Assembly: GCA_003568945.1 (NCBI GenBank)
Contig: BDIP01000033.1
Location: 13,145-40,275 of the forward strand
Source: Kipferlia bialata
Lineage: Eukaryota; Fornicata
DNA length: 27,131 nt
Direction: 5' to 3'
In this document: positions 14,480-26,230 of the stretch, piece by piece
Layout of the letters: each line of letters opens with the position of its first letter
Position numbering within the stretch: position 1 is the stretch's first letter
Notes under the pieces: model-generated
The model's input: the letters and a program-made list of their open reading frames with translations, nothing else
Databases searched by the model: none
Told to the model about the DNA's origin: nothing
Program-made: the position numbers and the translations under genes

Positions 14480-17400
14480 AGAGACGGGGCAGAGAGGGGT
14501 TGCCATGTCTGGGGTTATGAGTATATAAATATATTGCTATGTATGAGGAGAGAGTTACACCAATACCTAGTAAATGACATATAGAAAGTCTAATTGTATA
14601 TCTATAACATAGAGATATCTTACCTGAGTGACGTGTAGACCTGTGATATGAACCTCAATTGGTTGACAGCTAGGTCAGGGGACATGCCTAAGTTAGTATA
14701 TATATATATATATATACATGTATAGAGAGAGAGAGATAGAGAGAGAGAGAGAGCATGAGCTGGTTGACAGCTAGGGCGGGGGACATGCTAAGGAATACAT
14801 AGCATGATTATAGTTAAAGATCAATAATAGGGCATTCGTACCTGTCGGCAGAATGAGTATCCTAGATATGTATAGATATACATATATACATATACATAGA
14901 GAGATACATTCATATAACTATATGTAGACAGACAGGTACAGTACCTGTCGGCAGAATGAGTCTCCCAGATATAGATAGACATCCATATACATATACATAT
15001 ATATATATATAAATATATAAAGATACATTCATAAAACAACAGGTATATATATATATATACAATACCTATCGGCAGTATGAGTCTGCCAGACTCTCTCATG
15101 AGGGCACACACGTTGGTCTCAATGCCTAGCGTCAAGATAATAAACATGTGAACACTTATGAATATTACAATATACCCTACCTTGAGAACACATCCTTTCA
15201 TAAGCAGCACAGCCAAATGGATCAGCAGGTACCAGAGGGAGCATGCACAGACCGACAGCAAGGAGGGCAAAGGTGGAGTCGACAGGCTCAGTAGAGCCAG
15301 ACCCGCAGTGCAGGATGGGACTGACCATGGTCTGGGGGGTGAGGTCCATCATGGAATAGTACATACATACACTATCAGTCAATGATAATGTGGAATGGAC
15401 GTATTTGGCGGTCTATGTCCAGTCCCGATGCATTGGAGTACCCCCATCAGTATCATAATCAATATATATAAACTCATATGAACGTATGTATGCAAGCACG
15501 TATCTATATGCATGTGTACCTGTCTGTCTATGTCCAGTCCCGATGCATTGGAGTACAGGCAGAGCAGGATGACCCTGGATGTGAGATAGGTACTACATGT
15601 ATATATGTACCTACACATGTATATATATATTATCCATATATACTATAGTAATAGATAGCATATATCCTATGCATTGGAGTACAGGCAGAGCAGGATGACC
15701 CTGGGGTTAGTAGAGGGTACAGGTATATATGTATATGTGTATAATCACCATATATACACTGTAGTGACATGTGGTGTATGTAATGCATTGGAGTACAGGC
15801 AGAGCAGGATGACCCTGGGGTTAGAGGGAGAGACACGGATACTACAATAAATACATACTAAAACAATATATATTACACTATGTAACTCTGTTAAATCTAA
15901 GCATTTTACCTTGCGAGAGAGGTAAGTGCTTGCGCACTTGTGGCGAGCAGGTCTATGTGACATGCCAGGGCATACAGGCAGTCGGCCAGGTCGACAAGTG
16001 ACATGTACTCAGAGGGGGACTCAAGGACCTGCATTGAGGGGGTAGAGAGAGGGGGAGGGGAGAGAGACTCATATATATTGCCCGTATATGTACTTATTAA
16101 TTATTAACACTTAACCTGAGTTATATACTGCACCATGTCCACTAGGAATGTGGCCAGTTCACTTACTGATAGAATATAGCGTATAAACCACTATACAATA
16201 TTATACACACAACATATTCATATGTATACGTATATAAACGTGTATATACATAGACACGTTACCTGTGTTATGTACTGCACCATGTCCACTAGGAATGTGG
16301 CCAGTTCACTCAGGGCAGAGTCGGTGTGGGTGGTGTGTCCATCTCCTTGGCTCATACTGTGATTAGGATGACTATGGTAATAATGTTAGATTACTGCAAG
16401 TATAGGAAGAATACCAGGATTACAATCTGCATGCCCATACCTGACTCCGTCCCATGTGCACACTATACTTGTACACATACAGAGTATATATACAACTACA
16501 TATTAGTATGTATATACTATGGTATAGGTATTAGATGCCCACACCTGACCCCGTCCCATGTGCCACTGAGTCCACCCCTGGGAGTGAGTAATACATATAT
16601 ACATATATATACATATATATATGAATACTATATGTTTATAGATTTCATATATTAATAAAGAAATTGATATCATCAGTTTCATGTCCCACTGAGTCCACCC
16701 CTGGGAGTGAGTGAGGTTATGAACAGTAATATACATATATGTAAGTTCATGTTCATGCGTAGTACAGTGTATATACCTAATATGCGCCAGTGCATGGCAT
16801 ACCCCCTTGGCTGTATCCACCTTGTCACTGGGTCTCTGGCCAACAGAGTCAAACCTGTATTGTAAGATGTATAATATATATATATAATGAATATTTGTAT
16901 ATATATAATTGTATACGTATAGACCTTGTCACTGGGCCTCTGGCCAACAGAGTCAAACCTGGGTTAACCACGTATGTGACACTTCCATGTAATATAAATA
17001 AATATATATATATATAGGGACATTGTCACTGGGCCAGAGGCCCCACAGAGTCAAACCTGCAAGGTAACTAATGGGGACAAAGAATACTGCTGAATGCACG
17101 ATTTATGACACTATACTCTAGAGAACATTACTTTGGTGTGTCTCTAATACATCTTGTGTCCTACCTCCCGTGTATCTGCAGAACCAGTATATGTGTAAAT
17201 ATATATATTGTATACACAAGTATAAATATATATATATATACCTCCCGTGTATCTTCAGGATCAGTATCCTCAGCGTATAATAGACACAAACACATATATA
17301 TATTCAAAAGTACATAGTAGAATATGTATATATATATGCAGATACGGTACCTCCCGTGTATCTGCAGGACCAGTATCCTCAGGGTGGTGAGTCTGAGTGA

Positions 17401-20400
17401 CAGAGAGGGGGCCATGGAGGGAATCTGGGGTGAGATGTAAAACATATGCATATCAATAGAGAGATACATCGAGAGAGAGAGAGATAGAGAAAGAGAGAGA
17501 GAGAGAGGGGGCCATGGAGGGGATCTGGGCTGAGAGAACTACTATATAACTATGTATAGAGAGGGGGGGGAAGAGGGGGAGGCAGAGAAAGAGAAAGAGA
17601 GGGGGGGGGCCATCGAGGGGATCTGGGGTGAGAAGAAAGAATTATATACTTAGATAGAGAGATACATCGAGAAAGAGAGAAAGAGAGAGATAGAGTGCGA
17701 GAGAGGGGGCCATGGAGGGGATCTGGGGTGAGAGAACTACTAAATAACTATGTATAGCGAGAGGAAGAGAGAGTGGGGGGGCAGAGAGGGAGCCATGGAA
17801 GGGAACTGGGGTGAGAACACAAATAAGAACACAAATATTTCTCACTCATATATGAATATGTTAGCTAATAGAGAGACAGAGTTGACTATATGGACATACC
17901 TCGTTGACCATCCTGATCAGGACATCGGTGGCAGTCTGTGCCTCTCCATCACCAGGCACCAATGTAGAGACACCTGCAGTACCCCCAGTTCCTCTAGTCC
18001 CTATAGTTCCTATTGTCCCCTTGGCCCCTGCAATTAGGGCTTCAAAAATATAGAGATAGAGATAATATAGTAAAAATATTTAGGCAATGTATTATATTTT
18101 TGAAGCCCTACCAGCAATATCCCTGAACCCCTCATACACAGGGTGTGATGAGTCACACACGCAGAAGTGCACGTGCGATGGGTCGAGGTGGGTCAGTGCA
18201 CAGAAGCATGCAGTGTATACCGCTATGGTGTCTAAGGGTGCATCGGCAGCCTCCTGACTCAGAGAACCATCTACAGAGGACACACCATGGGTGGATGCGT
18301 ATCTGTACGTGACACTGGAGAGTATGCTGCGGTAGAGGCTACCCCCAACAGCAGCGTTGGACTTGGATAGTGACTGGACCAGGGTGAGTAAGGGGGAGAG
18401 GGCAGTGAGGGTACTCTGCATGGCGTGTGTCAGTATGGGAGACTCTGTCTCAGACTCTGTCGATGTCTCAATGCACTGGGATATCATGCCCAGGGTCAGG
18501 ATACATGCCTAGAGTAAGAATACTAATGTATATAAAAGTACAAAAGATAGTGGATATATGACACTGGGATATCATGCCCAGGGTCAGGATGCAGGCCTAA
18601 AGGTAAGAGATACAGAGGCAATACAACATGTATATATTGTACTACAAACATCAGTCACTTATCATGCCCAGGGTCAGGATGCAGGCCTGGTGGTTACTGA
18701 GAAGTATATTGAACTGTCATAATACAATTAATGTGGTAATAGTAATACACACCTTCTCCACTGCTGGATCCCTCTTTCTCTCTCCCTCTCTCTGTCTCTC
18801 TCTCTCTCTATATATATCTATATATACGTATACATACTATGCACTGAAATTACCTTCTCCACTGCCTCTGGACTCAGCAGGCACTGGATCTCCTTGGTCC
18901 CACCCTCCATATCAATGTCCACTGCCATTGTGCTCTGATCCTGGTACATAAGGATAGACACTCCTTAGATATAGACCATATAGACCATATGTATACCTAA
19001 TAGACCACATATACCTAATGGACCATATATATTGAGTAAATATGACTATCATGCATACCATGGTGCTCTGTTCCATGGATGAGTCGTCAAGCTGCAGCTC
19101 CTTGGCCCTGGCAGCCTTCTCCTGGTACATAAGAATAACAGTTGTTATAGTATAACAATATAGTATAGTAACACTAATGTAATAAAGCAATACGACATGA
19201 ATATAGATCCAGCTCCTTGGCACGGGCAGCCTTCTCCTGATGTATAAGATAAGACACCATATATAATTACTACTCTAGTACATGAAATACTAAGAACTAT
19301 ATATATATATAGACTGCTCTAGTTCCTTGGCACGTGCGGCCTTCTCCTGGTACATTAGGGCCATACCCCATAGGAATATATAGTAATATTATACTAAAGA
19401 GAATTGTACATGTTTCTCTGTCATATACACTGTACCTCTCTCTCTGTCAGCTCCATGTGGACAAAAGATACACATGATCTAAACATATACATATGTATAA
19501 TACTATCATTCAAAACCATACCGTTATGATATACATGTATATATACGCAATATACACTATAGTTGACCTGTCTCTCTGTCATACATACTATACTATATAT
19601 ACTATATATACTATATATATATACTATACTATATACTATGTATATACTATACTATATATACCATATATGTATACTGCACCTGTCTCTCTGTCAGTTCCAT
19701 GTGGACACACGTGAAGGGATGGCATACTAGTACTACTACAACCACATAATTTATATATATAAATATGTAAGATATGAGTATTGGTTACCTCTCTCTCTGT
19801 CAGTTCCATGTGGACACATGTGCCACACGCAGACAGCCTAAGGTGAATATTATATATTATATTATTATATATTATTTAATTATATATTATTATTATATAT
19901 TATATTATTATACACGTGCCACAAGCAGACAGCCTAAGGTAAGTATGATGATATAGTCTAATAACAACAGAATACAATAGAGATGAACTGTTGTCATACA
20001 CGATAAACACATGTGCCACACGCAGACAGCCTGAGGTGAATGGGATACAGGAACTAACACTACAGTATAATAGAAGTCTGTTCATAGAAGAGAGTCTAAT
20101 AACCACAGAATACGATGGAGTGAACTATTGTCATATACACCATAAACACAAACATACCACAATAGGGAGAAGCTCCTGCTGACTGTGTGTGTTGACACAA
20201 GAGATGCCGTAAGAGACAACACCCTGGCCATCTCTCTCGTTGGCATCACTCTCTCTCCCTCTGCTACCCCTTCTCTCTCTCTCTCTCCTTGCCGACTGGC
20301 CCTGACAAAGTCAAACGCTGAGACGCTCTCTCCCTCACCCCCACTAGAGAGGGAGAGAGAGAGAGAGTCCAGCAGGGACAGGGGCAGGGAGTGCAGAACG

Positions 20401-20493
20401 TGGAGAATGGCTGGGGTAAGAACAGTGTATAGTCACTTCAGATAGATGTATATGATGTACGATACATGGAGGAAGACAGGGAGTGCTGTTGAT

Positions 20494-20525
<32 letters not shown>

Positions 20526-20961
20526 GCAGAACGTGGAGAATGGCTGGGGTGAGGGTAGATGCCTGTCTCTACTATATTACATATAAATGTGGGTGGGTGG
20601 GTATACATGCCACACCTGGATTGGCCCAGACCTCCACCTTGGCACGTATACGCTCTCTCTCTCTATAAATATATACAAATATATTCTCTCCTTCTCTAAA
20701 CGTAGTCATATATATGTGAATGACGTGTATATGTATGAATATACTACACTATATATGCCATACCTGGGTTGGCCCAGACCTCAACCTTGGCCAGAGACTG
20801 CAGTCCAAACCTAGGGTTAAACTATATATGAACATGTAGTATTAAAAACAACTATATGTGAAACCTATGTGTTAGCAAAGAGACACGATACATTCACTTT
20901 ACGGCCAGTGGAGGAAGTATGATATGTATACATATATTGAAATACAATAGGTGGCTATGCA

Positions 20962-21004
<43 letters not shown>

Positions 21005-21863
21005 GCATACCTTGCCACCAATGGGGCAATGCTGGATCCGATGGTAAACTATAGTAACATTCAGTTATTATATATAATGTTTATTCAATACAACTACATG
21101 TGGGTACCTAGCGACCAATGGAGCAATGCTGGATCCGAATGGAGTGGATGGAGTCCCTGAAACCTCCCCTTCTCTCCCTTCAGCCTGGTATTAGCAAGTA
21201 AAATAGAATAAAGAAGAATGGACTGGATATATTATGAATGGACTGGATATGGACACTGTAGCATCTCCAGCTGTCCCTGCAGGCTGACAATGAGTACTAA
21301 TTGTGTATACAGCTGCATATATTGGGAATGTACTGCATATATTGTGAATGGACTGGCTGGGGACGACGGGACATCGCCATCTCTCCCTGCAGGCTGGTAT
21401 TAGCACGTCGAATAGAAGAACTATGTATCAAAATTGCATCAGTGATAGAGTATAGATAGCAATTATATACAATTTGAGCTTCTTGTATTCAGGTACATAC
21501 ACGCCAACAGTCCTAGGAGAGACACTCGTATCTCTGATCTATGTTACTATATGATATATTAATACAACTAATTACTATATATGTACCTTTGCATTTAGAT
21601 ACAGACATGCCACCAGTCCAAGTAGAGTGGACAGGGAGAGAGAGGACTACTGACACGTATACTATGTATTAATATATATATATATATAAATATCTAATTA
21701 CATGTACCTTTCCATTGAGGTACAAGCATGCCACCAATCCTAGTAGAGTGGACAGGGAGAGAGAGGCAGAGGAGACAGACTGGGGGGCAGACCCAGACGC
21801 TAGAAGCCTGAAAGTGAGACAGGCTATACCTCCACATATATATATATATATATATATAGATAG

Positions 21864-21900
<37 letters not shown>

Positions 21901-22808
21901 CAGAGGACACGGACTGGGGGGCAGACCCAGAGGCTAGGAGCCTACGGTTAGACGTACAGTATACAGACAGTGTCCCAACATCTTGGTAGTCATATGGTCA
22001 TATTTGAATACTCATATACTTGCATACACAAAAATACACTGTACCTGTAAGCTGCTGCGTATAGTGATATGACACTCATCTGGTCCAGTCTCACACCATA
22101 TACACTAATATATTCATAGAACAATACTATGATTGTATTCAGTGAGTGAATACTACCGTATACACTGTACCTGTATGCTGCTGCGTACAGTGATATGACA
22201 CTCATCTGGTCCACACTTTCACCATACACAATAATACAGCTAGAACTATATATATAGAATATATACATATAGAACTGAATATTTGCAGTGAAAGAACACT
22301 TATGTATATACTGTATGTACCTATATGCTGCTGCGTATAGTGATATGACACTCATTTGGTCCATATCAGCACAGGGCCAGAACACAGACTGCACGGCCTA
22401 TGCATAAGTCTTTTACTATATATATATATATATTACTATATATATACTGTATATATACTGTATTTGTATGTACGGAACATGTAGTGTTAGTATGAAACTG
22501 GAGCAAGGTCAGAAGACAGACTCGGCTCTAGTGTCAGAAATGATACAAGACAATGTAATATAGAGACAGGGGAGGACTACATATCCACTTGGTGAATGTG
22601 TAACTACTTTACCTCTACTAGTGGCCTAGCAACTGTCAGCAGCCTGAGTCCCTCAGTGTACTCTGCCGCATGGGGGCTCAGGGGGTCAGCAGCGTCAGCT
22701 AGAAGGTAAGGGACAATCGTAGTCAAAGTTTTGAATGGAAATCTTGGATTCTATGGGTGGTCAGTAGACCAGTATCAGATACGGCTCCTAACAGGTGAGA
22801 CTGTTATG

Positions 22809-22843
<35 letters not shown>

Positions 22844-25800
22844 GATAAGCTCTGTGCCATAGGATCTGAAGATCGGGTATCTGAAGATACAGATGAATAG
22901 TACCAGACATAGTAGAAATCAGGTACATGCACAATATATATGCATACATATGTATATATATAACTATACCTTCCTCTGTTGCTACTGGCATTGGCTGCCT
23001 TCTGATCAGAACAGACATGCCCTCTAGCCACGGGATGACTGGGATTTAGTATATAAATAGACAAGTATATGACTATATATATATATATATATACTTAGCG
23101 AACTATGAGCAGACATGCCCTCTAGCCACGAGATGACTGGGAGTACGGGAGAGAGTATAGAGACCTGTATATATATATATATATATACGGAGTGAAGTAA
23201 GATCAGACATGCCCTCTAGCCACGGGATGACTGGGATTTAGTATAGAAAGAGAGACGTATATGGATATATAGACGGAGTGAAAAATGCTGACATGCCCTC
23301 TCGCCAGCGGATGACTGACAGTTAGTATACACAGTAGTATACATATACACATGCCAGGAATGTATACTGGGAGAATGGGTTGCATACCTGCATGGAGGTT
23401 ATTATATAGATGCACTGTATATGGATATGCACACTATTGGTATACTGTATATACTACCCTACCTGTCTGGATGTTGTTCTTGCCCCCTGACAGCACTAGG
23501 AGAGCACCCAACTCCATGAGGACCTATTGGGTGAGAGATAGAGGCATACATCGTCGTATTTACGATAATTAGCAATATATGAATGGGTATACCTCCTCTA
23601 TGTACCCCTGTGTGTGGCAGTACCCAAGGTGTATATATATACTGATACATACAACAATGAATATATACATACATACTCATACATATACACACCTCCTCCC
23701 TGTACCCCTGTGTGTGGCAGTACTCACTGTGACCAGACATCTGCTCTCGGGGGTCCTCGGGTAAGACAGACACATATATGATAAGACAGACACATGTACT
23801 AAATAAACACTAAGACATAGGGACAATATAGGGGAAAGGGTGACACATCCATAATATACACAAATAATTACAATCATATATATATACATATTGAGAGAGA
23901 GAGAGAGAGGGAGTGGGAGAGTATATACACCTTTGTCACCACCCTGGCAGGAGGGCGAGAACATATATAGTAAAAATGTCCACTTGAATACATATATGGA
24001 CAGAGAGAGAGAGAGAGAGAGAGAGAACATATACATGCCTTTGGAACTACTCTGGCAGGAGGCAGGTCCCCGACAATCATAGACAGACCGGCCTGGAATT
24101 AGGGGTGTAGAAGGAGAGAGAGAGATACATTGTGTATATATATATATACCAAAACACCCTGATAACACATATGAGAGAAAGAGAGAACTTCAACGTGTCA
24201 GTAAGTGGTGCAGTGTGGGGCACACTCATCAGACTATATATATATATATATATATAACAATAATACAATAATATATGTAATACATATCCCAGATTCCTCA
24301 GATGGCAATGATAGACTGAGTGACAAGGCTAGGCATGCTAGTAATGGTGCAGTGTGGGGGGCACACTCCTCAGACTATATATACATATATATACATATAA
24401 TAATATATATATGTATATATAATATAAGATGTATAACATACCCCTGACTCCTCAGTTGGCAGGGATAGACTAAGTGACAGTGCTAGGCATGCCAACAGGG
24501 GTGCAGTGTGGGGGGCACACTCCTCAGACTATATATATATATATATATATATATAATAATAATATATAAATATGTATGTATATATATAATAATACATATA
24601 TAACATACCCCAGACTCCTCTGTATGGAGTGACAAGCTTAGGGATAAGGCTAGGCATGCTAGTAATGGTGCAGTGTGGGGGGCACACTCCTCGGGCAGTC
24701 TGCCAGCCAGGAGGTCACCACCTTTAAGGTTCCTAAGGGTTAGTCTAAAATAGTCTGAAAGTGTATGTGATATATATAAATATATATATATACTCCTCGG
24801 GCAGTCTGCCAGCAAGGAGGTCACCTCATTTCAGATTCCTAAGAGTGTAAGAATCATTAATATCTCTTATACCATATTCACAATAGCTACCTTGGCGACT
24901 TGAGCACTGCCTCCCGTGGGAGTATGAGAGGGTCGAGTAGAGCATATGTAATATACTGTACACACAATATATATATATATACCTAGGTAACTTAAGTACT
25001 GCCTCCCTTGGCAGTATGACAGGGTCCAGTAGGGCATCCTCCCCCTTGACAGTGCGGATGGCAAGGTCTAAGGGGTAAGGAAGGATATATAGTACTTAAT
25101 AAGTACATATATAGTATATATATATAGTACATATATATATGTGCGCAAATATATATTTCAATTGAAGGGCATCCTCCCCCTTGACAGTGCGGATGGCTAG
25201 GGCTACAGTTAATGGTATATATAATATATATTATACATGTATATATAGCTAGGTCTAGAGAGTGAGAAAGGATGTATAGTATATATAATACATATACATA
25301 TATATGCGTGTGTGTAAATATATATATATATATGTATTGAAGGGCATCCTCCCCCTTGACAGTGCGGATGGCTAGGTCTAGAGAGTAAGAGAGGATATAT
25401 AGTATTTAATAAGTACAAATTATAGCATATATACGGTACATATATATATGTGCGCAAAAGTATATATATATAAGGGCATCCTCCCCCTTGACAGTGCGGA
25501 TGGCAAGGTCTAGAGAGTGAGGGGAGATGGTATATGTATCAGGACATTCAGATGTGGAAAACTGTGAGTGGTTGGGTGTAGGTGCAACATATGCGTTCCC
25601 TTGACAGTGTGGGTGGTCAGAGGTATGATATCAATGGAATGTATCCATGTATACTGTCAATACCACCATATATACTGTGAACACTACTACTATTACTATA
25701 CTGTGACCACATGGTCATACCTCTGAGTGCCCTGATGAGTATGACAGGGGGTATGTCCATGGCAGACACAAGGACCTGGGTAAGAGATATGAATAGATAA

Positions 25801-26187
25801 CAATAATACATTATGGTATCAATATATATATATATATATTGATAAATATATACATAATGTACGTAGTGTGACTGGGGGTATGTCCATGGAAGACACAAGG
25901 ACCTGGGGTAAGAGATACATACGAATAGATACATGTACATGTATTTGAATAGATGTAAATGTATATATTTGTATATACTGGGTATGTCTATGACAGATTC
26001 TAGGGTCTGAAGGGTGAGAGAGTGGCATATACAACTGAATACTATGTTAAACAGCTATTTACACATATCAATACACTATATAGATACATATATACTATAG
26101 AGATACATATATGTATACACTACCTTACACGCCTCGACCTCTTGGGTGAAGTCACACTCTATAGTATCGCATCCTACGATACCCATA

Positions 26188-26230
<43 letters not shown>

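Noticed and set aside
15181-15331. Membrane helix in exon 28
   Set aside because: The hydrophobic stretch is short and broken by Pro and charged neighbours; a buried helix is more likely.
18035-18110. Tc1/mariner-type element with TA duplication
   Set aside because: The repeats do begin and end with TA, but the 8-bp flanking repeat immediately outside and its exact role in both splice sites fit an 8-bp target duplication better.
24200-24732. Whole tandem exon duplication giving protein repeats
   Set aside because: The end copies read in frame but have no acceptor with the CTNAC motif; only (TA)n followed by AGTCTGAG precedes them. Left as a test for RNA data rather than annotated as exons.
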